A stretch of 57,869 nt of DNA from Mastigocoleus testarum BC008. GTDB taxonomy: Bacteria > Cyanobacteriota > Cyanobacteriia > Cyanobacteriales > Nostocaceae. Position numbers and translations under genes: made by a program. The DNA is taken from positions 1-57,869 of the forward strand of contig NZ_LMTZ01000157.1 in assembly GCF_001456025.1 (NCBI RefSeq). Direction: 5' to 3'. Positions 1-8,010 of the stretch are shown here, one piece after another. The notes beneath the pieces were generated by a model. It was given only the letters and a program-made list of their open reading frames with translations. It ran no database searches and was not told the origin of the DNA. Position 1 is the first letter of the stretch. Every line of letters starts with the position of its first letter.

Positions 1-104
1 CTTCTTTGACAAGCTATGATTTTATCCTTGAAGCTCTATTTTATGAAGCATTATTATATGCATCTTCATAGAGAATTGGTATAACCTTAACTATTATTGC
101 CAGT

Positions 105-293
105 ATGAAAGCAGTGGGAGTAGTTTTAGTTATTTCCTTGCTTATCGGACCAGGAATTACTGCTTATTTACTAGTTAAAGAATTGCACCATATGATGATT
201 CTAGGTTCGCTAGTAGGTATTATTGGTGGCGTAATGTATTATACGTTACTTGCTACCGAAATGTACCGCCAGGCACATCAATTGTACTGGTAA
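105..293 (+). CDS. small two-helix membrane protein, hypothetical
   Basis: A 62-residue ORF with ATG start. Two hydrophobic segments (about residues 3-24 and 30-50) are separated by a short polar turn containing KELHH, so the product is probably a small inner- or thylakoid-membrane hairpin protein. No family is recognised. There is no clear Shine-Dalgarno sequence before the ATG, and no neighbour on the same strand within 200 bases suggests a role. It could be a chance ORF, but the coherent hydrophobicity argues for a real gene. Confidence 0.4.
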   Translation: MKAVGVVLVISLLIGPGITAYLLVKELHHMMILGSLVGIIGGVMYYTLLATEMYRQAHQLYW

Positions 294-501
294 TTTGCGG
301 ATGATTTTTATTGGCATTATTATTTAGTCCTTCCCAAAGAATCTTGACTCGATCTAGAGGGATCGCCAATCGTTCGGCAAAGGTCTTACGACAATTGAAA
401 CAAGTGGGTAAGGTAGTTACTGTATCAATCGCCAATCCCCAATACCTAAGTTAAGCTGGAGTATTAAACAAAACTTTTTTTACTTCAATTTACTTATAAT
501 C

Positions 502-927
502 ATGTACAAGTTAGTATCTGCAACTTTAATTGCAACTACCTTATTTGTTGGGATAGTAAAGAACTCCCAGCCAGTTTTTGCTGGTACTTGTGCTTCCAAA
601 TGTGGTCCCCGTCCAATTCAATTTACACCAGGACAAAGAGTCAGATTAGTAGTAGTAAATAAAACTCTCAGGTCAATTCAACTAGAAAAAACCCACGGAA
701 ATAAGCCAATTTCTCTGCAACCCGGACAGACATTACAAATAGAACAGGGAGATGGAACCGAACCAAATGTCTCCCTAGTATTCTGGGATGAAACAGGATT
801 AGCCTTGAAAGCAAACATAGCTAAACCAAATTTCGCAACACTGCAAGTAGAACTACATCCCGAATGGCGTCACAAAGGCGATAGCGCAGTTTACCTCGAT
901 GATGATGGACAGGTAAAAGTATTGTAA
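502..927 (+). CDS. exported conserved hypothetical protein
   Basis: A 141-residue protein with a clear signal peptide: positive N-terminus, hydrophobic core at residues 4-20 and an AxA-type site (VFA, around residue 27). The mature part opens with a Cys pair (GTCASKCG) and then is beta-rich: VRLVVVNKT, a PGQTLQIEQGDG turn, and LQVELHPEW. This looks like a small periplasmic or surface beta-sandwich. It resembles short cyanobacterial secreted proteins of unknown function; no catalytic motif is visible. The gene is followed within a few bases by a GC-rich repeat and is probably monocistronic. Confidence 0.65.
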   Translation: MYKLVSATLIATTLFVGIVKNSQPVFAGTCASKCGPRPIQFTPGQRVRLVVVNKTLRSIQLEKTHGNKPISLQPGQTLQIEQGDGTEPNVSLVFWDETGLALKANIAKPNFATLQVELHPEWRHKGDSAVYLDDDGQVKVL

Positions 928-928
928 C

Positions 929-1013
929 TCCTCCTCAAATTCCCCTCCTGGGAGTCTCAAAGTCTCCTCCTGGTCAAATTCCCCTCCTAGGAGGGGCTAG
1001 GGGTGGGTAAATC
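929..1013. repeat. GC-rich interspersed repeat, copy before the DUF559 gene
   Basis: Short, partly palindromic GC-rich units (CTCCTCCT, CCCCTCCTAGGAGGGG, GGGGTGGGT) stand out from the AT-rich surroundings. The same units recur after the next gene. CCCCTCC/GGAGGGG arms can form a hairpin. This kind of repeat is commonly interspersed in Nostocales genomes. Confidence 0.7.
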
Positions 1014-1032
1014 CGCATTATTACAAAACACC

Positions 1033-1416
1033 ATGAAAGTTAAAATTATTCCTTACGACCCAATATTAAAAGAAAGAGCAAAACAACTGCGAAAAAATAT
1101 GACTCCCGGTGAAATCATCCTTTGGAAACACCTAAAAGGGAAACAAATGTGTAACTGCGACTTTGATCGCCAACGTCCGATAGATCGATTCATCGTTGAT
1201 TTTTATTGTAAAAAATTGATGTTAGCAATTGAGATTGATGGTTCTTCCCATGATAGCCCTGAAGCACAAGCACGCGATCGCAGAAGACAAGCTCGTTTAG
1301 AATTTTTGGGAGTTAGATTTTTGCGCTTTCGGGAAGAAGAAGTTCGTAGTGGAGTGGAGGGGGTGCTAGAAGTGATTGAAGATTGGATTAGGAATCACTC
1401 AAATAATTTAGCATAA
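1033..1416 (+). CDS. DUF559 endonuclease-like protein (Vsr/PD-(D/E)xK fold)
   Basis: About 127 residues, the usual size for DUF559. The family pattern is present in order: K-R-A-K-x-L-R-x-N-M-T-x-x-E near the N-terminus, LWKHLKG, FDRQRPI, FIVDFYC, an acidic AIEIDGSSHD, and RxxRLEFLGVRFLRF near the C-terminus. The FIVDFYC...IEIDG strand pair is the PD-(D/E)xK-like nuclease core. A GTG at 1003 would extend it by ten residues, but that codon lies inside the GC-rich repeat; family members begin near the ATG at 1033, which I prefer. The gene stands alone with the same repeat family on both sides. Substrate and role are unknown for this family. Confidence 0.8.
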   Translation: MKVKIIPYDPILKERAKQLRKNMTPGEIILWKHLKGKQMCNCDFDRQRPIDRFIVDFYCKKLMLAIEIDGSSHDSPEAQARDRRRQARLEFLGVRFLRFREEEVRSGVEGVLEVIEDWIRNHSNNLA

Positions 1417-1429
1417 CCTCAAAAGAGTT

Positions 1430-1566
1430 TAGACCCAGCCCTAACTCCTCTCAGAATGGGCTTTCAAATTCCCCTCCCAGGAGGGGTTAGGGGTGGGTTA
1501 GAGTTCTCCTAGAAGGGGTCAGGGCTGGGTTAGAGTGCTCCCAGGAGGGGTCAGGGCTGGCTCCGA
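1430..1566. repeat. GC-rich interspersed repeat cluster with long imperfect hairpin
   Basis: Three tandem variants of (AGGAGGGGT)(TAGGG/CAGGG)(GTGGG/CTGGG)TTAGAG. The left edge (ACCCAGCCCTAACTCCTC, 1433-1450) is the inverted counterpart of GAGGGGTTAGGGGTGGGT (1481-1498) with two mismatches, so the RNA can form an 18-bp stem. It lies between the convergent ends of the DUF559 gene and the glycosyltransferase, so it may also act as a two-way transcription stop. Confidence 0.7.
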
Positions 1567-1572
1567 GTCCTA

Positions 1573-4497
1573 TCATAAGTACAATTTTGAAAGTATCTGC
1601 CATGCTTTAATTACATTACCCTGCATCAGTGCTGCCACCCCAGAAAGTGCTTTAATCTCCATAATCTCAGGATTTTTTACTAAAGCCGGTTCTAAACTTT
1701 TTTCTGCAGCAGCACCTCGCCAATCATACAGTTGGACGAATGCTAAATAAGCGTAAGCATAAGGGTTTTCCGGATCTAATTGAATTACTTTTTCTAATGA
1801 GGCGATCGCATCATCAACCCGTCTTTGCAATACATTAGTCAAAGCTAAAGTATATGCCCAATCTCGATATTGTGATGTTTTAGTTTGAGTGGTATTTTCT
1901 AAGCGATAAGTTAAAATTTGTCGTGCTTGCAGTAAATAATCCTGAATTGGATCGTATTGGTTAATGCGTCCAACTTCATCAAATACTTTTTCTAAAGCTT
2001 CAACACCTTCGGGCATTGTAGCCCCCAATTCTCGTAATTGGGTTAGTAAATCAAGTTCGGGAGCAGGAGTTGCAATTGCTTCAGGATTAATTTCTAAAGT
2101 CACTTTTGGAACTGGAATTTCATAGGTTTCACCAGAAATCCGGTTCAAATAATTTGCTTTGAGGGTGTAATTTCCTGGTACCGTATTTTTTGGCGGTAAC
2201 ATTGCCAATCTCTCAGTAACTTGAAATAATTTTGATTGTGATCGCCCAACATCATTAGATTTTAGTCTACCCATACCAATACCACGATCGTGCAACCATA
2301 AAGTACTTTGGTTGAGAGGATTTTTATTAGTTGCATTTTTATTTATGGATGTTGAATCTTTGGACGTTGAATCTTTGGAGTTCAAATCTTCAGGTGTTGA
2401 ATTCTTTGGAGTGAGATTTGAAGTTATATTTTCCCAATTCAATAATACTAAACCGTTTTTAAGCGCCGACCAACTACCCCGCCACTCATAAGTTATAGGT
2501 ACAGGTAATCCTGGTGGTGTTGAAGCAGGAACTTTTACTTGTGTGAGAGTAACTTGGCTTGAAGGTGGAGCATCATCAACAACTCCAACTTCCACTGAGG
2601 GTGTTTTTTGATAAAAAAGTTTGATAGTGCTGTTATCCGGTAATTCCCAGGTTTTATTTAATTCAAAATCACCACCAGTCTCTACAATTTGTACGATCGC
2701 AGTTTGAGCTTTGGGAACCGAACCTTGGTTACCAGTTTTCGTTAAAAACCAGGAAAGAGAACGTGCATCTTGTTCCACAAAACTTTCCCGGGTTCCTACC
2801 TGTCGTCCGTAAACTTGGAAATTCTTTAGTGCACCATAGTAATTAAGACTATGCTGATTGACAACTGACGTCGAAGGTAATACTCCCAAGGTGGAACGCA
2901 GATATGGTTCGGTTTGAACAATTTGCTCGATGACTTCGGGATGGGGAAATTCTTTTCCAGTATAAGGATAATGTTGAACTTTTGCTGAGAGGTTTTGGGT
3001 GAGAAAATTTCCCGGGATTCCCCCAATGGGAAAAAGGTTAAATAACATTAATATTGTTGCTAAACCCAAAGTACCCCAACGGATAGGTTTTCCCCATACA
3101 CTACGAATGCGGGTTAAACCATACGCTAACAAGATTGATAAAACTGGTAAGTAGGGTAATACGTAACGGTCATCTTTGTTGGGATTAAGGGATGAAAAAA
3201 AATAAGCACCCAGTAAAAATATTCCCAACCACTTAAATTCTGGCAGATGAAGTTGGGGATTAAACCTATTGGAATTTAAATCTTCAATATCTAAATTTTT
3301 GGGTTCTGAATTATCGGAACTAAGTTTTGTGAGTTTTAAATTTTTATTTTTTATTTTTACTACAATTGTCCAGTAGAGCAACAATACAACTGTTGGTATC
3401 AATAATAATGGTAAAGACACCTGATAGGGTAATTGCTGTAAGTAGAAAATCCAAGCCCCCAATGTATTTAAAGGTGCATCTCCTTCCGCAATTGCCGAGT
3501 CTACAGTTGCTCGTTTTCCAGAGGTTAGGATTAACAACCAATTTGTCCGATACCAAGGTGCAAACACCAAAGCCGATAAGCCCAAACTAATAATTAGTTG
3601 TAATAATTTTCCCCAACGATGACGAATCAAACTACCCACACCCAGACAAAATAAAGGTGTAAACATAAATATCAACGTTGTCTGCTTCACCATCAACGCT
3701 AGACCAAAGGATAAACCAAAACTAACCAGCCAGAATAAAGAACTGTGGATAATGGATTTTGGGGTTCTAGGTTTTGAGGTGGGATGTTTTGTATTTTTAG
3801 ATTTTAAATTCTTAGATTTTGAATTTCCAGATTTTGAATTCTTAGATTTTGGGTTCTTAGATTTTAAAGTTTCAGGTTGTGATTTATAAGATTGTAAGTT
3901 GTAAGATTGTAAGTTATCAGATCGTGAATTGTCAGATTGTGAATTGCTAGAGCCTGAATCATTACCAAATCCTAAATGATTATCCGTAGCCAAATGCCAA
4001 GCAGTCAAACAAAAAAAACAAAGACTAACAACAGCTGTCAGGGGAAAGTCAAGCAAAAATTCAAGACGATAGCGATAAAGTGCAGGCATTATTTGACACA
4101 AAACTGCAGCCCATAAGCCAACTGACTCTGCAAAAAGGATCGTACCTAAGCCGTAAACTGAACCCAATAAAATAGCATTAAAGAATAAATTTATTAACGT
4201 TGCTTGGTCAAACCCAGTTCCAAAAATATTTTGGACAATAGCTGTTGCAACATAAGTTAAAGGTGGAATTTTAGAAGACAGTAACCAAAAACTTTGCCAC
4301 CATTCCCCATTTAACCATTGGGGATCCTGTAACGCTTGCCAATAATTTAAACTACCAGTTAAATAATCCGCTTGATCCCAAGCTGGAATAGATCGATCTA
4401 AACTAAACCAAATGCGATCGCAAAAAAAACCGGCTAACCAAATTAGTCCCAGTATCAACAAACTTGTAGTTTTCTTTCGCTTATATTTAAAAGACAT
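1573..4497 (-). CDS. GT-C fold membrane glycosyltransferase (GT39/PMT-like) with C-terminal TPRs
   Basis: A 974-residue polytopic protein. TM1 spans about residues 12-30, followed by the first extracytoplasmic loop with the acidic W-D-Q-A-D motif (40-44) typical of GT-C enzymes, which use polyprenyl-phosphate sugars. About ten further hydrophobic segments follow to residue ~500, then a soluble beta-rich region (~560-840) and two or three TPR-like helix pairs (866-974; VIQLDPENPYAYAYLAFVQ). Three low-complexity hydrophilic stretches (about 177-240, 382-419 and 692-724) are built from 15-base, five-residue units such as N-S-K-S-K. The longer reading uses TTG at 4500; I take the adjacent ATG at 4497. 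The gene is single. Glycan acceptor and sugar are not predictable. Confidence 0.75.
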   Translation of the reverse strand: MSFKYKRKKTTSLLILGLIWLAGFFCDRIWFSLDRSIPAWDQADYLTGSLNYWQALQDPQWLNGEWWQSFWLLSSKIPPLTYVATAIVQNIFGTGFDQATLINLFFNAILLGSVYGLGTILFAESVGLWAAVLCQIMPALYRYRLEFLLDFPLTAVVSLCFFCLTAWHLATDNHLGFGNDSGSSNSQSDNSRSDNLQSYNLQSYKSQPETLKSKNPKSKNSKSGNSKSKNLKSKNTKHPTSKPRTPKSIIHSSLFWLVSFGLSFGLALMVKQTTLIFMFTPLFCLGVGSLIRHRWGKLLQLIISLGLSALVFAPWYRTNWLLILTSGKRATVDSAIAEGDAPLNTLGAWIFYLQQLPYQVSLPLLLIPTVVLLLYWTIVVKIKNKNLKLTKLSSDNSEPKNLDIEDLNSNRFNPQLHLPEFKWLGIFLLGAYFFSSLNPNKDDRYVLPYLPVLSILLAYGLTRIRSVWGKPIRWGTLGLATILMLFNLFPIGGIPGNFLTQNLSAKVQHYPYTGKEFPHPEVIEQIVQTEPYLRSTLGVLPSTSVVNQHSLNYYGALKNFQVYGRQVGTRESFVEQDARSLSWFLTKTGNQGSVPKAQTAIVQIVETGGDFELNKTWELPDNSTIKLFYQKTPSVEVGVVDDAPPSSQVTLTQVKVPASTPPGLPVPITYEWRGSWSALKNGLVLLNWENITSNLTPKNSTPEDLNSKDSTSKDSTSINKNATNKNPLNQSTLWLHDRGIGMGRLKSNDVGRSQSKLFQVTERLAMLPPKNTVPGNYTLKANYLNRISGETYEIPVPKVTLEINPEAIATPAPELDLLTQLRELGATMPEGVEALEKVFDEVGRINQYDPIQDYLLQARQILTYRLENTTQTKTSQYRDWAYTLALTNVLQRRVDDAIASLEKVIQLDPENPYAYAYLAFVQLYDWRGAAAEKSLEPALVKNPEIMEIKALSGVAALMQGNVIKAWQILSKLYL

Positions 4498-4894
4498 CAA
4501 TATATCATTTGAGAAAAAGTAAGTTCTAGAATAATACTCACCACGAAGGTTAAATCTGCTCAGGCAAAAATATCTATCGTTTTCAATACACTTTAATCAA
4601 AAAAAGCTTACTTAAGAAAAACGAATTGCAACTATTGACAACTGTTAATTAATCTTTGAATTTAATTATGTTACTTGCACCGTTGAAAAGTTAGACTTTT
4701 TTAGTGAATGTTCAAATTATCTCAAGAAAAAATATTCATAAGGCTTTATGATGCAGATGATAATATTTTTTTTTAATCAAGTACATTTTTACATGAGCAA
4801 GTGTTTCCAGATACATACCCTTTTGCCATGATTTATTTTCTGCGAACTAAGATTGAATTTTAAGGAGATCTTTCAATCCCGAACTCTGAAAAAT
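4498..4894. other. intergenic region between divergent glycosyltransferase and crp-like gene
   Basis: AT-rich divergent region that must hold both promoters. No convincing sigma-70 pair, operator palindrome or short gene is visible. An AAGGAG at 4862-4867 is too far from the chosen ATG at 4895 to be its ribosome binding site. Confidence 0.4.
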
Positions 4895-5608
4895 ATGTCT
4901 GAGAATCTTAGTGTACCAACAAATCAACTTCTCTCAGCCTTGCCTTTAGAGGAATACCAGCGAATTCTTCCCCATTTGGAAGATATTTCCTTTCCGCTAG
5001 GAAAAGTTCTTTATGAGCCAGGGAAATCAATTACAGAAGTCTATTTTCCTAATGAAGCAATGCTTTCTCTAGTATCTGTAATGACAGATGGTTCGACAAC
5101 GGAAGTTGGCTTGGTAGGAAATGAGGGAATGATCGGTCTTCCTGTAATTTTAGGAGGCGGTTATAGCATTAGTCAGGTAATTGTCCAAGTTCAAGGTACA
5201 GCGAAAAAGCTGAGTGCTGAATTACTCAAAAGAGAATTTTTCAGAGGGGGAAAACTGCAAAAGCTGTTACTTCTTTATACCCAGGCGCGATTGAGTCAAA
5301 TTTCCCTAATTGCGGCTTGTAAGTCCCATCATACTGTAGAGCAGCGATTTGCTCGGTGGCTTTTGACAGTTAATGATTGTATCACCAAGGATGAATTGCC
5401 ACTTACACAAAAGTTTATTTCCCAGATGCTAGGGGTACGTCGTGCTAGCGTTACAGAAGCTGCATTGGTTCTGCAAAAACTAAAAATAATCTCTTATAAC
5501 CGAGGTCATATCAAGATTATAGAACGTAAGAAATTAGAAGAAACAGCCTGCGAATGTTATTCCTCGATCAAGCAGGAGTTTACTCGTTTGTTGGAAAATA
5601 ACCAATAA
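4895..5608 (+). CDS. Crp/Fnr-fold transcriptional regulator (non-canonical ligand pocket), copy 1
   Basis: A 237-residue two-domain regulator. Residues ~10-120 are a cNMP-binding-type beta barrel, but the phosphate-binding cassette of true Crp proteins (FGE...RSA) is replaced by VGNEGMIGLPVILGG, so cAMP binding is unlikely. A long dimer helix follows, then a winged HTH at ~165-210 (PLTQKFISQMLGVRRASVTEAALVLQKLKIISYNRGHIKI). The C-terminus holds a conserved A-C-E-C-Y segment. A TTG at 4853 would add 14 residues; the ATG at 4895 matches the paralogue's N-terminus. It is followed 236 bases later by a close paralogue, so this is a tandem duplication. Target genes are unknown. Confidence 0.85.
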   Translation: MSENLSVPTNQLLSALPLEEYQRILPHLEDISFPLGKVLYEPGKSITEVYFPNEAMLSLVSVMTDGSTTEVGLVGNEGMIGLPVILGGGYSISQVIVQVQGTAKKLSAELLKREFFRGGKLQKLLLLYTQARLSQISLIAACKSHHTVEQRFARWLLTVNDCITKDELPLTQKFISQMLGVRRASVTEAALVLQKLKIISYNRGHIKIIERKKLEETACECYSSIKQEFTRLLENNQ

Positions 5609-5644
5609 TATTAAACCAATATCCAAAAAATTTGCGATCCATAT

Positions 5645-5658
5645 GTACGGTACCGTAC
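5645..5658. promoter_or_regulatory. perfect 14-bp palindrome between the two crp-like genes
   Basis: GTACGGTACCGTAC is a perfect palindrome 36 bases after the first regulator's stop and about 190 before the second regulator's start. Size and symmetry suit a dimeric regulator's operator, but its distance from the start is large and no promoter is clear. Confidence 0.3.
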
Positions 5659-5844
5659 TGATAATTTCCTAAAATTAGATATTCTGTTGATTACACAGAA
5701 AATATGCAGTAGTTGATGGCTAACGGCTGCTCATACAGCTTGTGTTGAGGAAAATAGCCTTTGGATATCAAGTGATAAGTCTTTTTTTGCAGGGCTTGTG
5801 TTGCCAGGTGTTTCCTTTTATGACTCAAACAAAATTTGATTTTG

Positions 5845-6552
5845 ATGATGTCCAAAAATTCGCCCACGTCAAATAATTTGCTTCTAGCTGCTCTACCTTC
5901 AGAAGATTATAAATATCTCATACCTCACTTAGATGAGGTATCTTTCACTATTGGAAAAGTTCTCCACCCACCCGGTGAACCAATCAAAGATGTGTATTTT
6001 CCGATTCACGGTATGATTTCTTTGATTTCGATTATGGAAGATGGTTCAACCACAGAGATTGCTTTGGTTGGAAATGAAGGAATGATAGGTATGCCTATTT
6101 TTTGGGGAGGAAATTATTCAAATAATTGTGCAGTTGTTCAACTTGAAGGTAATGGTTGGAAATTAAATGCCAACATATTCAAACAAAAGTTTCTGAGAAG
6201 CGAAGCACTACAGAAACGCTTACTTCTCTACACCCAAGCTTTAATTACCCAGGTATCTCAAAATGCAGCTTGTAATCGCCAACATACCATAGAAGAACGC
6301 CTGTGCCGCTGGCTGTTATCAGTTTGTGACTGTATTGGTAAGGATAATTTTCCCCTTACCCAGGAGTTTATCTCCCAGATGTTGGGGATACGTCGCTCCA
6401 GCGTCACAGTTGCAGCAGGTACTTTACAAAAAGCAGGTTTAATCCGTTACAACCGAGGAAATATCAACATTATCAATGTAAAAGACTTAGAAGCTGCAGC
6501 ATGTGAGTGTTATTGCGTTGTGAAACAGGAGTATGACCGTTTACTTGGTTAA
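5845..6552 (+). CDS. Crp/Fnr-fold transcriptional regulator (non-canonical ligand pocket), copy 2
   Basis: About 236 residues and collinear with the preceding regulator over its whole length: same ALP-x-E-(D/E)-Y start, DGSTTE-x-(A/G)-LVGNEGMIG cassette, HT-(V/I)-E-(Q/E)-R and HTH (PLTQEFISQMLGIRRSSVTVAAGTLQKAGLIRYNRGNINI). Like copy 1 it lacks the Arg-Ser pair that binds cAMP phosphate. The ACECY segment near the C-terminus is also kept. The reading opens at a TTG (5836); ATG codons at 5845 and 5848 are better starts. The two copies are clearly diverged, so the duplication is not recent. Confidence 0.85.
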   Translation: MMSKNSPTSNNLLLAALPSEDYKYLIPHLDEVSFTIGKVLHPPGEPIKDVYFPIHGMISLISIMEDGSTTEIALVGNEGMIGMPIFWGGNYSNNCAVVQLEGNGWKLNANIFKQKFLRSEALQKRLLLYTQALITQVSQNAACNRQHTIEERLCRWLLSVCDCIGKDNFPLTQEFISQMLGIRRSSVTVAAGTLQKAGLIRYNRGNINIINVKDLEAAACECYCVVKQEYDRLLG

Positions 6553-6611
6553 AATTCCGATTCGAAATTATTCGAGTTTATAGCTTCATCATTTAGATCG
6601 AGGAAATATTG

Positions 6612-7703
6612 ATGCTAAAGTCTGTTGGGGATTTCAAAACTCTGCCTGTTGAACACTTACTTAAACTTTGGCAACAGCGCTACACAAAGGATTTATCCTG
6701 TTTATATTCTGAAGACTTTTCTACTTACAGTTTGGTGCTCAGAGCTGCATTACCGGAGGGTCGAATATCCACCGCCACAAACTTGAAAAATCAAATTTTG
6801 AATATCAACAGTCCAATGATATGGATTCAAACCAAAAAACTCTATGGCTATATCCCAAGTGTTTTAGACATAAATGAGGCAAGACGGATCGCAGAATTTG
6901 GTTTTCGGCTTTATGATAAGTTGCTGAAAATTTATCAACAACAATCTTTTCAAGATACTTTTTTAAGCCTTAATTCCGAAATGAGAGAAGCTTCACCCAA
7001 TTTGAATATTCCCGAAATCGATTTTTTAGTATCTGAATTAGAACCTGTTTTAAAAATCTTTAAAGAGCAGCATTTTGTATGTAAGAACTCCCATTGCTTG
7101 AGTTTTATGAGCACCCAATTGCATTTTACTAACAGGTTAATTCTCAATCATCTCAATCCAGCGGAAAAATTATTACTCGAACCCTATCTGACCTTTGTTG
7201 AAGAATATGTCACGATCCCCTGGCATCGCGTTTGTCTTGCTGCAGCCAAGTATAGACTTAACTCTCCAGAAATAAATATAATGAAACAAATGTTTCCTGT
7301 CACATCGCTTATCTCTGAGTCAGTTTATTGTCAACTACTAGAATCACTACCAAACTATCAGAGCCATAGTGGAGACTTGCATCAACCTGATATTAGACTC
7401 TCTTGCGAACGGGATCTAAATATGTTCCAAGCTTATATATGGCTTTGTATGCTGGAGAAAAATCTTGCTCCCGTAGAGACAGAAATGCTCCCCATGTGTA
7501 TGGTTTTGGTTGAAAACTTGAATATTCCCTGGGAATTTACATGTAAGTGGTGCGAACTTCTAATAAGTACACTAGAAAACTGCGTTCGTCCAGAATACAA
7601 AAATTTATTGCGGTCTTACACTCAAGGGGTAAAAAATTTATTTCTCCAAAAACGTGACAATTTGGGCTACGGATATACTTCTGGGAACTATAGAAGTAGA
7701 TAA
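6612..7703 (+). CDS. conserved-looking alpha-helical protein of unknown function
   Basis: A 363-residue soluble protein, predicted mostly helical, with no signal peptide or TM segment. I recognise no domain. A GAGGAAAT ribosome binding site sits about eight bases before the ATG at 6612, better than the TTG at 6609. There are scattered Cys residues but no metal-binding CxxC pairing. The segment around residues 190-225 (P-Y-L-T-F-V-E-E-Y-V ... IPWHRVCLAAAKY) looks like the conserved core. It follows the second Crp-like gene by 59 bases on the same strand, so co-transcription is possible. Confidence 0.7.
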   Translation: MLKSVGDFKTLPVEHLLKLWQQRYTKDLSCLYSEDFSTYSLVLRAALPEGRISTATNLKNQILNINSPMIWIQTKKLYGYIPSVLDINEARRIAEFGFRLYDKLLKIYQQQSFQDTFLSLNSEMREASPNLNIPEIDFLVSELEPVLKIFKEQHFVCKNSHCLSFMSTQLHFTNRLILNHLNPAEKLLLEPYLTFVEEYVTIPWHRVCLAAAKYRLNSPEINIMKQMFPVTSLISESVYCQLLESLPNYQSHSGDLHQPDIRLSCERDLNMFQAYIWLCMLEKNLAPVETEMLPMCMVLVENLNIPWEFTCKWCELLISTLENCVRPEYKNLLRSYTQGVKNLFLQKRDNLGYGYTSGNYRSR

Positions 7704-7733
7704 AAAATAAAATTATTTTTCCCAGAGAATAGA

Positions 7734-7967
7734 ATGAACCGAGATCGTCAATCAAATCCAAAACGAGACTACAGCAAATTTGTAGCTCGTTTTGGTTGTG
7801 GTGCAATTTTTGGAATCGCATTAGCGATCGCCGGTGGAGCAATAGCTTACCCGACAACAACTACTGGTTTGTTAGCTGTTATTATCATGTTTGCTTTAGC
7901 ATCTGGTTTGCTGTCAGCTATTTTTGGGGATAAATTTTGGACAAACCTTTGGAAGTGGTTCCCTTGA
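7734..7967 (+). CDS. small membrane protein, hypothetical
   Basis: A 77-residue protein: a basic N-terminus (RDRQSNPKRDYSKF) followed by two hydrophobic segments (about 22-40 and 43-65) and a Trp-rich tail (FWTNLWKWFP). The reading fits a cytoplasm-anchored hairpin membrane protein. It lies 30 bases after the helical orphan gene on the same strand and may share its transcript. A HIP1 GCGATCGC octamer lies inside the gene. No family assigned. Confidence 0.6.
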   Translation: MNRDRQSNPKRDYSKFVARFGCGAIFGIALAIAGGAIAYPTTTTGLLAVIIMFALASGLLSAIFGDKFWTNLWKWFP

Positions 7968-8010
7968 AAATTCAAATGGCAACTTTAGATTACAACTCTA
8001 AATAACAACT

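Noticed and set aside
253..435. 60-residue minus-strand ORF with a Cys pair
   Set aside because: Overlaps the small membrane-protein frame, odd composition and no ribosome binding site; probably a chance frame.
5820..5876. 18-codon upstream ORF starting at ATG 5820 and overlapping the second Crp-like start
   Set aside because: No ribosome binding site or conservation evidence; too short to judge.
7537..7860. 107-residue minus-strand ORF
   Set aside because: Antisense to the 3' end of one gene and the start of the next; low-quality composition.
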